A stretch of 64,000 bases of DNA from Ornithinibacillus halotolerans (GCF_014637405.1 NZ_BMEY01000019.1:1-64000), one strand, 5' to 3'; counted from the stretch's first letter, positions 50,021-59,186 are shown. The notes: generated by a model not told the origin, from the letters alone. Translations and numbers: made by a program.

Positions 50021-50040
50021 ATGAATGAATCATCATTCAG
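50021..50040 (-). promoter_or_regulatory. FadR operator upstream of fadR
   Basis: ATGAATGAATCATCATTCAG matches the B. subtilis FadR consensus WTGAATGAMTANTMATTCAW at all but two positions. It covers the predicted transcription start and the first bases of the fadR message, a position suited to repression. Confidence 0.75.
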
Positions 50041-50045
50041 TTTTC

Positions 50046-50074
50046 ATTATAATAGCCTAATAATATTCTGTCAA
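50046..50074 (-). promoter_or_regulatory. Consensus sigma-A promoter of fadR
   Basis: On the minus strand a perfect TTGACA (50069-50074), a 17-bp spacer and a perfect TATAAT (50046-50051). The predicted start near 50039 is inside the FadR operator. Confidence 0.9.
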
Positions 50075-50115
50075 TAAAATGCTTGTACTACTTGCAGGAA
50101 AATATAAGGCTCAAT

Positions 50116-51813
50116 CTAAGTAGTTGGTACTTCTTCTTTTATCTTTTTCTTTTCTTCATCGATCAGCTGTCTTCTTAAAATTTTTCCAACTGCAGTTTTA
50201 GGTAATTCTTTACGAAATTCATAAATACGTGGAACTTTATAAGCAGCTAATCGCTCTCGACAAAACTTATTCAATTCTTCTTCCGTAACAGCGGAGCCTT
50301 CCTTTAATACAACATATGCTTTAACTGTTTCACCTCGATATGGATCCGGTACTCCTGCAACAACCGTTTCTTGTATCGCTTCATGTTCGTATAATACTTC
50401 TTCTACTTCACGAGGATATATATTATATCCTCCAGCGATAATCATATCTTTCTTACGATCAACGATAAAGAAGTATCCATCTTTATCCATATACCCGAGA
50501 TCACCAGTTAATAACCAACCATCTTTCATCACACTTTCTGTATCCTCAGGTTTATTCCAATACCCCTTCATGACTTGAGGTCCTTTCACTGCAAGCTCGC
50601 CAACTTCACCAATTTCTACTTCTTCAAATGTTTCAGCACGAACTATTTTGGCATCCGTATCAGGCCAAGGTAATCCGATACTACCACTTACTCTATTGCC
50701 ATAGATTAGATTAGCATGAGTAACTGGAGAGGATTCGGTTAGACCATAACCTTCAACAAGTTTTCCACCAGTAACTTTTTCAAACTTCTCTTGAACTTCC
50801 ACTGGTAGTGGGGCTGAACCACTAATACATGCTTCAATGGAAGATAAATCATATTTATTTAGATCTGGATGATTTAAGATTCCGATATAAATGGTTGGTG
50901 CTCCTGGGAATATCGTTGGTTTTAACTTATGGATTGTTTTTAATACTTCACCCGCATCAAATTTTGGTAACAATACCATTCTAGAACCGGTAAGTACGGA
51001 AATATTCATTACTGCTGTCATTCCATACACATGGAAAAATGGAAGTACTCCAAGAATCGTTTCTTCGCCATGCTTCATTTTGTAAATCCAAGCATTACAG
51101 GCAAGCGCATTGGATACAAGATTTCGGTGAGTAAGCATTACACCTTTTGGGAATCCAGTTGTTCCACCAGTATACTGAAGTAGAGCAATATCTTCTACTG
51201 GATCCACTTCTATTGCTTGGTACTCAGCCTTTGCTTTATCCATTAAGGATGTCCAACTATGTGTATCAGATGACTCTTCTACTTTTACAACAATATTATA
51301 TTGCTTTTTTTGTATGAATGGGTAAATTAAGTTCTTAGGAAATGGCAAATAATCCTTTATACCAGTAACAATCATATGTTCTAAAGAAGTGTCCTTCTTA
51401 ACATTTGTTACTCTCGGAACTAAAATATCCAAGCATACAATTACTTTTGCTCCTGAATCGTTTAGCTGATACTCAAGCTCCCTTTCCGTATACAAAGGGT
51501 TGGTTTGAACAACAATTGCTCCAGCCATCAATGAACCGTAATAGCTGATTACAGATTGAGGGCTGTTCGGTAGCATAATTGCTACACGATCTCCTTTTAC
51601 AACGCCTAAACCTTGTAAATAGTTTGCAAACTTTTTCGCTTGCATAAGTAGCTCAGCATACGTTAATTCTTTCCCCTGGAAATAAAGCGCTTTCTTTTCT
51701 TTGTAACGTGCAGCCGCTTCTTCTAAAAAATAATGTAGTGGCTTATTGTCATAAGAAAGAGAGCTAGGTATATCTTCAGGGTAATGCTTAAGCCATACTT
51801 TTTTTTCCCCCAT
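50116..51813 (-). CDS. lcfA: Long-chain fatty acid-CoA ligase
   Basis: Activates long-chain fatty acids to acyl-CoA for beta-oxidation. The 565-residue product has the AMP-binding motif LLQYTGGTTGFPKGVMLTHR near residue 210, VEGYGLTESSPV near residue 355, and the hinge/C-terminal segments GWLLTGDLGYMDKDGYFFIVDRKK-type and catalytic Lys in LPKTAVGKILRR near the end. AAGGAGG precedes the ATG. In B. subtilis lcfA heads the fadR-fadB-etfBA operon; here fadR has its own promoter. Confidence 0.95.
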   Translation of the reverse strand: MGEKKVWLKHYPEDIPSSLSYDNKPLHYFLEEAAARYKEKKALYFQGKELTYAELLMQAKKFANYLQGLGVVKGDRVAIMLPNSPQSVISYYGSLMAGAIVVQTNPLYTERELEYQLNDSGAKVIVCLDILVPRVTNVKKDTSLEHMIVTGIKDYLPFPKNLIYPFIQKKQYNIVVKVEESSDTHSWTSLMDKAKAEYQAIEVDPVEDIALLQYTGGTTGFPKGVMLTHRNLVSNALACNAWIYKMKHGEETILGVLPFFHVYGMTAVMNISVLTGSRMVLLPKFDAGEVLKTIHKLKPTIFPGAPTIYIGILNHPDLNKYDLSSIEACISGSAPLPVEVQEKFEKVTGGKLVEGYGLTESSPVTHANLIYGNRVSGSIGLPWPDTDAKIVRAETFEEVEIGEVGELAVKGPQVMKGYWNKPEDTESVMKDGWLLTGDLGYMDKDGYFFIVDRKKDMIIAGGYNIYPREVEEVLYEHEAIQETVVAGVPDPYRGETVKAYVVLKEGSAVTEEELNKFCRERLAAYKVPRIYEFRKELPKTAVGKILRRQLIDEEKKKIKEEVPTT

Positions 51814-51833
51814 TAACTAACCTCCTTTTTATA

Positions 51834-51854
51834 TAGTTACTTACATTATAACTA
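51834..51854 (-). promoter_or_regulatory. Dyad over the -10 region of lcfA
   Basis: The inverted repeat TAGTTA-N9-TAACTA encloses a TATAAT (51845-51850) on the minus strand, about 20 bp before the lcfA ribosome binding site. The arms do not match the FadR consensus. It may bind another regulator, or may be chance in AT-rich sequence. Confidence 0.4.
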
Positions 51855-52029
51855 CATATTAGCTTTTTTTGAAACTATATTTTCTATTTTTAGACATTTT
51901 TTTATATATTGATAGTTTGAATCGTTCTAAAAGTAGGTATTTAGTACTTTTTAGTTATATTATTCATTAGGGTAATCACGAATTCTTCGGAGGATTGACA
52001 AATAAAAAATATTAGAGTTAGGACATATA

Positions 52030-52061
52030 ACTAGCCCCGGAAGTATACTCCCGGGGTTAGT
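52030..52061 (+). terminator. Terminator oriented for the plus strand, no gene assigned
   Basis: A strong 11-bp stem ACTAGCCCCGG/CCGGGGTTAGT (one G-T pair) has its T-run (TACTTTTTTATT) on the plus strand. No plus-strand gene lies to the left, since lcfA and everything around is on the minus strand. On the minus strand it would follow the yshE transcript but lacks a U-run there. Confidence 0.6.
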
Positions 52062-52090
52062 ACTTTTTTATTAATTACTATTTCTAATTC

Positions 52091-52189
52091 CTAAAAAACA
52101 CTAAAATCAAAATCAAATACTAAATATAGAACTCCTACGATGACGAATACTGTTGCGACTCCTATACATATTTTTGCTAATGTTTCCAT
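52091..52189 (-). CDS. 32-aa membrane peptide next to yshE
   Basis: A short reading frame starts at an ATG at 52189 with GGGAG 6 nt upstream and ends at a TAG at 52091. The 32-residue product (METLAKICIGVATVFVIVGV onward, ending FDFDFSVF) is one hydrophobic helix with a slightly acidic, aromatic C-terminal tail. It begins 11 bp past the yshE stop in the same direction, so it is probably in the same transcript. I do not recognise a family. The good ribosome binding site, clean helix and operon position argue that it is real. Confidence 0.6.
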   Translation of the reverse strand: METLAKICIGVATVFVIVGVLYLVFDFDFSVF

Positions 52190-52200
52190 ACTTATCTCCC

Positions 52201-52611
52201 TTAGACTAAAATACTTGCGCCGATAACATATGATAATCCGATTGATATGATCATCGAAATAAGACCTACTGCTTTATTTCCTTTTCCTATTTCTTCATCC
52301 ACACTTAAATTAGGGGTTAGGAACTCAAAGATAAAATAACCTAATAATAATAAAATAAACCCAACTGTTCCCCAAGCAATACTTGTTAGCAACGCATCAT
52401 TATGTTCAATCGAATAACGGAAGATATTTGCAATACCAAAAATTTTACCGCCAGTTGCCATTGCAACGGCAATATTACCATCGCGAATTTCTTGCCAGTT
52501 ATTATATTTTGTAACTAACTCAAAAACAGCTAAGAATACAACTGTACAAAGGATAACGACACTATAGCTCGCAGCTGTGTTAATTAAGACATTTTCCCAA
52601 AAGTTATTCAT
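52201..52611 (-). CDS. yshE: DUF350 membrane protein YshE
   Basis: Integral membrane protein of unknown function with the DUF350 pattern: four hydrophobic helices, a conserved NIAVAMATGGKIFGIANIFR segment near residue 45 and a second, related segment GNKAVGLISMIISIGLSYVI near the C-terminus. The 136-residue length is typical. It follows mutSB by 17 bp, as in B. subtilis. Confidence 0.88.
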   Translation of the reverse strand: MNNFWENVLINTAASYSVVILCTVVFLAVFELVTKYNNWQEIRDGNIAVAMATGGKIFGIANIFRYSIEHNDALLTSIAWGTVGFILLLLGYFIFEFLTPNLSVDEEIGKGNKAVGLISMIISIGLSYVIGASILV

Positions 52612-52628
52612 TCCTATTTCCCCTTATT

Positions 52629-54968
52629 TTATTTAAATTCAATAACCGTAACACCACTACCACCTTCACCAGCAGCACCTGGTCTTGATGTAGATATACT
52701 TGGATGTTTCTTTACAAAGTCCTGGACACCTTTACGCAATGCACCTGTACCTTTTCCGTGGATAATAAATACTTTAGGATAACCAGCTAATGTAGCATCA
52801 TCCACATATTTTTCCAACTTTAATAATGCATCTTCATATCTTTCCCCTCGTAAATCTAGTTCCAGTGGTACATGATAATTGGAACCTTTTACTGTTGCTA
52901 ACGGCTTTTGATAGGTTACTTTGGGTTTTCCAATCAATTGTAGATCACTTCTTTTTACTTTCACTTTCATTATTCCAACTTGCACTAAATATTCATTATC
53001 GTTTACCTTTTCAAGAACAGAACCATTTTGATTAATCGTTAGTAGCTTAATTTCATCACCAGGACTAAGCTCCTCAGTGGATGGCTTTACATCTGGTTTA
53101 TTCTTGTCTTTGTTAGTAAGTTTTGGCTGAGCTTCCTCTAGAAGTTTTTTCGCTTCAATCCACTCATGTTCTTTTAATTTTGTTTCTGTCTTCATTTTTC
53201 GGATTTCACTAACGATAATTTCTGCTTCTTCTCTAGCTTTAATTAATGCCTTTTCAGCTTTTTCTTCTGCTTTTTTAAATAATGCTTCTCGTTTATTTTC
53301 AAATTGATTCCATTCTTCTTCAATTTGCCTTCTAAGTTCTTCACTCTCTAACAGAATTTGATGTGCTTCTTCATACTCTTTTTCTGCTTGAATCTTTGAT
53401 TTTTCAAGTGATGCAATCATATTCTCAACACTTTTAGAATCAACACCTATATGGCCTTTAGCGCGATTAATAATCGCATCATCTAGTCCTAGCCGCTTCG
53501 AAATTTCAAATGCATTACTCCTACCAGGAACTCCAATTAATAAACGATATGTTGGTTGTAATGACTGAACATCGAACTCCATTGACGCATTAATAACATT
53601 CTCACGATTATATCCATAGGCTTTTAATTCTGGATAATGTGTAGTTGCAATTACACGAGCATTTCTAGCAATAACTTCATCTAGAATTGACATGGCCAAT
53701 GCCGCACCTTCTTGAGGGTCCGTACCAGCACCTAATTCATCAAATAAAACTAATGTCTTATCATCTACATACTGTAAGATATTGACAATGTTTGTCATAT
53801 GTGAAGAAAATGTACTTAAGTTTTGTTCAATTGACTGCTCATCCCCAATATCAGCAAAAACATGATCAAAAACTGCCATTTCACATCCGTCAAGGGCAGG
53901 GACTTGAAGACCAGATTGTGCCATAAGTGTACACAAACCAACCATCTTTAATGTAACAGTCTTACCTCCTGTATTAGGACCAGTAATAACAATTGAAGTA
54001 TAATCCTTCCCAATTTCAATATCATTTGCAACTACTTCATCGATTGGGATTAATGGATGTCTAGCTTGTTGCATTTTTATATAACCCCGATTATTCATCT
54101 TTGGTCGTGATGCCTTCATTTCACTACCTAACTCGGCCCTTGCAAACATATAATCCACTTGAGCAAGAATTCGAACATTCTCAGCCAAGGAGGCTTCTTC
54201 TTCTGCAATTTGTTGACTTAATTCTCTTAAAATCCGCTCAATCTCTTGTTTTTCGCGAGCATATTGTTCTTGGAGTTGATTGTTTAAATCCACTACTGCC
54301 TTAGGTTCCATAAATAACGTCTGACCAGAAGCTGACTGATCATGGACAATACCACCGATTGCTCCACGATATTCATGTTTAACAGGAAGAACATAACGAT
54401 CATTTCGAATCGTTACAATTGCATCTGAGAGCATATTGCTTTTTGTTCGAGTATAGTTTTCTAATTTCTCCCTAATTCTGCTTTCATGGGTCCGAATAGA
54501 AGTACGAATCCCCCGTAATTTGTCAGTTGCACTATCCATTACTTGTCCATGGTCATCAATACAACTTTTAATCTTCATTTCTAAATCTTTTAAAGGAGAT
54601 ATTCCCACTACTAACTCCGATAAAATTGGTAACTCATCATCTAGTCCTTCTACAAAACCTTTTACTTGGCGCCCACCATAGATTGTGTTAGCTACATCTA
54701 GACATTCTGATGTACTTAAAACACCACCAATCACACTCCGTTTTAAACTTGGGCGAATATCAAAAATCCCACCAAGTGGAACTGGGACATTGAGGCGAAT
54801 AACATGAGCAGCCTCATCTGTTTCCTCTTGTAATTTATTAACTTCCTCCAAATTAGTAGATGGTCTTAACTGAGAAGCTAAGTCCTTACCAATAGAAGTT
54901 TCAGCATGGTGTATTAAGCGATCTATAATTTTTTGAAAATCCATTACTCGTAAAATTCGTTCATTCAT
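52629..54968 (-). CDS. mutSB: MutS2 DNA-binding ATPase/endonuclease
   Basis: MutS-related protein. MutS2 proteins suppress recombination and, in B. subtilis, act on collided ribosomes. The 779-residue product has an N-terminal clamp/lever region, Walker [14 protein letters not shown] near residue 333, Walker [20 protein letters not shown] near residue 408, a long Glu/Lys coiled coil (about 515-630), a KOW-like segment and a C-terminal Smr nuclease domain with [12 protein letters not shown] and [12 protein letters not shown]. Mismatch-recognition domain I is absent, as expected for MutS2. Confidence 0.96.
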   Translation of the reverse strand: MNERILRVMDFQKIIDRLIHHAETSIGKDLASQLRPSTNLEEVNKLQEETDEAAHVIRLNVPVPLGGIFDIRPSLKRSVIGGVLSTSECLDVANTIYGGRQVKGFVEGLDDELPILSELVVGISPLKDLEMKIKSCIDDHGQVMDSATDKLRGIRTSIRTHESRIREKLENYTRTKSNMLSDAIVTIRNDRYVLPVKHEYRGAIGGIVHDQSASGQTLFMEPKAVVDLNNQLQEQYAREKQEIERILRELSQQIAEEEASLAENVRILAQVDYMFARAELGSEMKASRPKMNNRGYIKMQQARHPLIPIDEVVANDIEIGKDYTSIVITGPNTGGKTVTLKMVGLCTLMAQSGLQVPALDGCEMAVFDHVFADIGDEQSIEQNLSTFSSHMTNIVNILQYVDDKTLVLFDELGAGTDPQEGAALAMSILDEVIARNARVIATTHYPELKAYGYNRENVINASMEFDVQSLQPTYRLLIGVPGRSNAFEISKRLGLDDAIINRAKGHIGVDSKSVENMIASLEKSKIQAEKEYEEAHQILLESEELRRQIEEEWNQFENKREALFKKAEEKAEKALIKAREEAEIIVSEIRKMKTETKLKEHEWIEAKKLLEEAQPKLTNKDKNKPDVKPSTEELSPGDEIKLLTINQNGSVLEKVNDNEYLVQVGIMKVKVKRSDLQLIGKPKVTYQKPLATVKGSNYHVPLELDLRGERYEDALLKLEKYVDDATLAGYPKVFIIHGKGTGALRKGVQDFVKKHPSISTSRPGAAGEGGSGVTVIEFK

Positions 54969-54998
54969 CGACTTGCTCCTTTTTGAGGTGGTGTTCTC

Positions 54999-56717
54999 TT
55001 ATTTATTACGATTGAAGTATTCGATAAGTTTCTCTTTTGTCCAAGTATTTAAGATCGTTTCTTTCGGTAACCATCCTTTTCTTGCAACACTTATGCCATA
55101 TTTCATATGTTCTAACATTTTGTAATTATGGGCATCTGTATTAACAGCAATCTTCACGCCTGCTTCTAGACAAGCTCTAGCCCATTCTGCTGAAATATCT
55201 AATCGATTAGGATTTGCGTTAATCTCGAGTGCGGTATTCGTTTCCCTCGCTCTTTCAATTAGTTTTTCCATATTTACTTTATATCCATCTCTCCTGCCAA
55301 TCAGCCTTCCTGTTGGGTGTGCTATCAGAGAAACATATGGATTGTCTAACGCAGTGTATAATCTTTTCATAATTTGTTCTTCTGTCTGACTAAAGCTCGA
55401 ATGGATAGCAGCAATACAATAGTCTAATTCTTTAAGGAACTCATCCGAAAAATCTAATGATCCATCAGGCAAAATATCCATTTCTACTCCCGCAAAAATA
55501 TGGATATCAGAGTACTTCTCATTTAACTTATAAATTTCTTCTCTTTGTTGTCGTAATCTATCTTCATCAAGTCCATTAGCTACTCGTAAATTCTTAGAGT
55601 GATCAGTAATAGCAATATAATCATACCCATAGCTTCTTGCTTGATTTACCATTTCTTCTAATGTCTGTGCCCCATCACTCCAAGTAGTATGCATGTGTAG
55701 GTCACCACGAACATCTTTTAATTCAACTAATTCAACATTGTTATTAAATGCTTCAACTTCTCCAGTACCTTCCCTTACTTCTGGGGGAATAAATTGTAGA
55801 CCAAAATGATTAAAGAAATCTTTCTCGGATGAAAAAGTAATGACTTCTTTTGTTTCATCTACCTCAATACCATATTCATTAATTTTTTCTCCCCTAGATT
55901 TTGCCAATTGACGCATCATGACATTATGATCTTTTGAACCTGTAAAATGATGAAGAGTAGTAGCAAACTCTTTTGAGGTAACTAGTCGAAAATCTACATT
56001 AACATCATATACATCGTCAAGGGTGACAGATATTTTCGTATCCCCTTTTGCAATAACTTCTTTTAGATTAGGTATCATAAATAACTGTTCTCGTACTTCT
56101 GTTGGGTTCTCTGTTGCAATAATAAAATCCAAATCTTTAATCGTCTCTCTCATTCTTCTTAATGATCCAGCACGAGAAAATTGTTGGACTTCTGAGATAG
56201 TTTCTAAGTAGATTTCAATTTGCTCTGCTATTGGCAACATATATGCTATAGGTAATCGTTCTGGACGCTTACCAAACTCATTTAACGCAGCAAGTATCTT
56301 TTCCGCAGATTTCTTTCCAAATCCAGCCAGAGTTTCAACTTTTCCACTCTCAATCGCATCTTTAAGGCTTGTTGCATCAATTACTTGTAACTCTTGATAT
56401 AGCTTGGCCAACTTTTTACCACCAAGTCCCGGGACATTAAGCAATGGTAACAAACCAGAAGGAATTTCTTCTTTTAATTCCTCTAAAGTGTTTGACTTAC
56501 CTTCTTGTAAGTATTCCAATATTACTGTATTTGTTCCTTTTCCAATCCCCTTAATTTGGGTAAAATCTTTTATATCTGATAATGAACGTTCATCCCGTTC
56601 TAATGCCTGTGCTGCTTTTCTAAACGCCGATATCTTAAATGGATTTTCCCCTTTAAGTTCTAAATATACAGCAATTGTTTCTAATAATTTAATAACATCT
56701 TTTTTATTAATTTCCAT
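54999..56717 (-). CDS. polX: DNA polymerase X with PHP domain
   Basis: Bacterial family X polymerase for gap filling in base excision repair; the PHP part gives 3'-5' exonuclease activity. The 572-residue product has an N-terminal helix-hairpin-helix region (FTQIKGIGKGTNTVI, LLNVPGLGGKKLAKLY), the nucleotidyl transferase segment GSLRRMRETIKDLDFIIAT near residue 190 and a PHP domain from about 335 (RGDLHMHTTWSDGAQ, ITDHSKNL, GVEMDILPDG, NTDAHN). The length agrees with B. subtilis PolX (570). Confidence 0.96.
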   Translation of the reverse strand: MEINKKDVIKLLETIAVYLELKGENPFKISAFRKAAQALERDERSLSDIKDFTQIKGIGKGTNTVILEYLQEGKSNTLEELKEEIPSGLLPLLNVPGLGGKKLAKLYQELQVIDATSLKDAIESGKVETLAGFGKKSAEKILAALNEFGKRPERLPIAYMLPIAEQIEIYLETISEVQQFSRAGSLRRMRETIKDLDFIIATENPTEVREQLFMIPNLKEVIAKGDTKISVTLDDVYDVNVDFRLVTSKEFATTLHHFTGSKDHNVMMRQLAKSRGEKINEYGIEVDETKEVITFSSEKDFFNHFGLQFIPPEVREGTGEVEAFNNNVELVELKDVRGDLHMHTTWSDGAQTLEEMVNQARSYGYDYIAITDHSKNLRVANGLDEDRLRQQREEIYKLNEKYSDIHIFAGVEMDILPDGSLDFSDEFLKELDYCIAAIHSSFSQTEEQIMKRLYTALDNPYVSLIAHPTGRLIGRRDGYKVNMEKLIERARETNTALEINANPNRLDISAEWARACLEAGVKIAVNTDAHNYKMLEHMKYGISVARKGWLPKETILNTWTKEKLIEYFNRNK

Positions 56718-56759
56718 TTTAATACACCTACCTGAAATATTACTTAGTAATCAATCAAA

Positions 56760-56838
56760 AATAAGGCTAATTCATTAGGATATATATGTATTGTACCGAC
56801 CATACAAAGATATTCCTAGTATTTGAATTAGCCTTATT
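56760..56838 (-). terminator. Two-tier terminator downstream of yshB
   Basis: A perfect 15-bp outer stem (56760-56774 with 56824-56838) encloses 49 nt containing inner stems TAGGAT../..TCCTA and GTATTGTA/TACAA. A U-run (TTATTTTTG) follows on the minus strand. It starts 2 bp past the yshB stop and separates it from polX. Confidence 0.8.
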
Positions 56839-56840
56839 AA

Positions 56841-57395
56841 TTATAAATTCATCATGGTGACAATATGGGTAGACCATAAGTCTTTTATTTTATCAGAAAA
56901 ATATGGAGTATTTTCTACAATAAATAATGCAACACTTGAATTATTAATATATTGTTGTACTGCTTCAATAGGTGTAAGGGCAATAATAAATAAAATAACA
57001 AAAATAATTAAGTATACTTCTAAGAAACCTAGTATTGCGCCTAATATTTTATTAATAGAATTTAAGATTGGTAATGAAGCAATAACATCAATCATGGAAG
57101 CAAAGATCTGTAATCCAAATTTCACAATAAAGAAAATTAAAGCGAAGGAAATTGCATTGTAAAATGCTGTTTCTAAGGGCATAGCTTGTAGAAAGTCAGC
57201 CCATAGACTGTCATTTTTCAACTCTGGATAAGGGATTAATAGGCCAAAATGCTTCGATAAGTCATCATAAAAAAGTGCTGCTACAATAAATGCAACAATA
57301 AACCCTATAAGATGAACCGCTTGCAGGATTAACCCCCTCTTTAATCCAACAAGGAATCCAAATAGTAATAAACTAATAAGTATTAAGTTAACCAT
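56841..57395 (-). CDS. yshB: CvpA-family membrane protein YshB
   Basis: Four-helix membrane protein of the CvpA/colicin V production family, whose role in Gram-positives is poorly defined. The 184-residue product has LLLFGFLVGLKRGLILQAVHLIGFIVAFIV-type N-terminal helices including a G-LKRGL turn, and FFIVKFGLQIFASMID. It follows zapA by 7 bp and is probably cotranscribed with it. Confidence 0.88.
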   Translation of the reverse strand: MVNLILISLLLFGFLVGLKRGLILQAVHLIGFIVAFIVAALFYDDLSKHFGLLIPYPELKNDSLWADFLQAMPLETAFYNAISFALIFFIVKFGLQIFASMIDVIASLPILNSINKILGAILGFLEVYLIIFVILFIIALTPIEAVQQYINNSSVALFIVENTPYFSDKIKDLWSTHIVTMMNL

Positions 57396-57402
57396 ATGTA
57401 AA

Positions 57403-57666
57403 TTATCCTCTTTCTCGTTTAATTGAACCTAATAGAGTGGCGTACTCTTCTTTTAGTATCAAATGATCATTCATTGTATTTATCGCAGTTAAAACAGCAA
57501 GACTAGCTGTATCAAGTGAAGGATTCATTTCATGAATTTCTCTCATTTTCTGATCAACAAGGCTAGCTACTAATTTTACGTGACTAGCATCCTCATTCCC
57601 AACTATCGTATAGGATCTATTTCTTATTTCAACCGTTACCCGAGTTTTTTCTTGTTTATGGGTCAC
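57403..57666 (-). CDS. zapA: Cell division protein ZapA
   Basis: Promotes FtsZ filament bundling at the Z ring. The 87-residue product begins RVTVEIRNRSYTIVGNEDASHVKLVA, has a short coiled coil, and matches the family length of about 85. The GTG start follows AGGAGG by 9 nt. It heads zapA-yshB, and rnhC is divergent upstream, as in B. subtilis. Confidence 0.94.
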   Translation of the reverse strand: MTHKQEKTRVTVEIRNRSYTIVGNEDASHVKLVASLVDQKMREIHEMNPSLDTASLAVLTAINTMNDHLILKEEYATLLGSIKRERG

Positions 57667-57829
57667 TAGGGTTACCCTCCTATTATTTCATACGATTCTA
57701 GCATTTTTTTATTTCTTTTATCTTAACATGAAGAATGTCAATTAGGAAACTGTTCTTACCTGTTTTTTTCTCTTTTCTTTCTTCTTTATACTTTGATATA
57801 GTCATTTATATAGAAAGGATGATGGCAAC

Positions 57830-58759
57830 GTGTCACAAAATGTACTTATACTCTCCATAGATATTATCGAAAAAATGAAACAATATTATCATAACTCATT
57901 AACTGCTACGCCTCAAGGTGCTATTTTCCGTGCGAAAACAAATGAAGCAGTTATTACTGCGTATAAATCAGGAAAAGTATTATTTCAAGGGAGTAATCCA
58001 CATGTTGAAATAGTGAAGTGGGAAGGAGGACAAACAACGCAGCAATTACAAAAAGCAAAACCAACTCCTTCTCCAAGATATACACCACCTGAAACATTAT
58101 TTCTAGCTTCACACATTGGTTCAGACGAGGCAGGAACAGGTGATTATTTTGGACCTATTACTGTTGCTAGTGCATACATAGATGCTGCACAAATTGACAA
58201 GTTACGGAAACTCGGTATTAAGGATTCAAAAGATTTAACAGATCCGATGATTACGAAATTAGCTAGCGAAATTGCTCAATTACGTATCCCGTATTCTTTA
58301 CTTATATTACATAATCCAAAGTATAACGCTCTACAGAGAAAAGGTTGGTCCCAAGGGAAAATGAAAGCAATGCTTCATCACCATGCTATTCAAAATTTAT
58401 TAGGGAAGATTAATGGAAAAGAGTATGAGGGTATATTAATAGATCAATTTTGTGAACCAGGTATATATACCCGACATATTAGCTCTGAGGGAGAGCATCT
58501 TCCTTCAAAAACCTTTTTTATGACAAAAGCAGAAAGCTATTCTATAGCTGTTGCTACCGCTTCTATTATTGCAAGAGCAAGTTTTGTGAAGGAAATGGAA
58601 AAACTCTCTGACCAAATTGGATTTGAATTAAATAAAGGAGCTTCCAAAAAAGTGGACCAAACGATAGCTAGAGTTATAAAGGAAAAAGGAGAAGCTACGT
58701 TAGAATCATGCGCTAAAATACACTTCGCAAACACACAGAAAGCAAGAAAGTATTTATAA
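57830..58759 (+). CDS. rnhC: Ribonuclease HIII
   Basis: Cleaves RNA in RNA-DNA hybrids. The 309-residue product has an N-terminal TBP-like substrate-binding domain (about 1-85) and the catalytic domain opening SHIGSDEAGTGDYFGPITVA near residue 95, which carries the Asp-Glu pair. Other acidic residues are in GIKDSKDLTD and ILIDQFCEPG. The GTG start is preceded by AAAGGATGATGG. It is divergent from zapA. Confidence 0.95.
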   Translation: MSQNVLILSIDIIEKMKQYYHNSLTATPQGAIFRAKTNEAVITAYKSGKVLFQGSNPHVEIVKWEGGQTTQQLQKAKPTPSPRYTPPETLFLASHIGSDEAGTGDYFGPITVASAYIDAAQIDKLRKLGIKDSKDLTDPMITKLASEIAQLRIPYSLLILHNPKYNALQRKGWSQGKMKAMLHHHAIQNLLGKINGKEYEGILIDQFCEPGIYTRHISSEGEHLPSKTFFMTKAESYSIAVATASIIARASFVKEMEKLSDQIGFELNKGASKKVDQTIARVIKEKGEATLESCAKIHFANTQKARKYL

Positions 58760-58769
58760 ATTATGAGGC

Positions 58770-59186
58770 TTTAGCAAAACTGATTTTCTTTTTTTGAAAT
58801 TGGACAATACTATACATCAGCTCCGGAAATATACGGAGACTCCTCGAAAAAGGAAAACGCTTTTTCTTCGTGCGATGTTTCGCTGACGAAGCGTTCCTTG
58901 TCCTGCGGGAAGCAAGGCAACGGTGAGACCCCGTTGATGCACCTGCGTCTGCAAGTCATGCTACGAAGAAAGTTTCCTCGGTGCAAGGCAGCGAAGAAGC
59001 TTATTCAAGTAGTAGCCTGGCTCACCAGCCGCCCGCGGCAAGGTAGACACTGCGATGGTTCTTTCGAGCAGATGTCGCCCCTGTACTCGAAAGTGAAAGC
59101 AAAGTATATTTCCGGAGCGGGTTAGTTGCACCCAAATCATATAGTAGTTCGGTTTTTACTATGTAGTAAAAGCTTTTGTCTCACCC
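58770..59186. repeat. Interspersed repeat, copy 2 (inverted relative to copy 1)
   Basis: About 417 bp between convergent rnhC and the 84-aa gene, matching the reverse complement of 13938-14238 over most of its length. It contains an extra segment of about 57 bp with a hairpin CTTTCGAG/CTCGAAAG (59061-59093); part of this segment is what survives as a fragment at 46.6 kb. It is richer in GC than the flanking genes. The 427-bp gap has no gene I can support. Confidence 0.85.

Noticed and set aside
51834-51854. Second FadR operator at lcfA
   Set aside because: The dyad arms TAGTTA/TAACTA do not match the TGAATGA-type FadR arms; kept only as an unassigned dyad.
58848-58866. cre-like sequence GGAAAACGCTTTTTC
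   Set aside because: It lies inside the interspersed repeat at a gene 3' end, with no promoter nearby, so a CcpA site is unlikely.
58898-59125. 75-aa plus-strand open frame in repeat copy 2 sharing MHLRLQV-type residues with the frame in copy 1
   Set aside because: Conservation follows the nucleotide repeat. It has no ribosome binding site and the composition is unlike the surrounding proteins (many Arg, Cys and Gly). Kept as repeat only.
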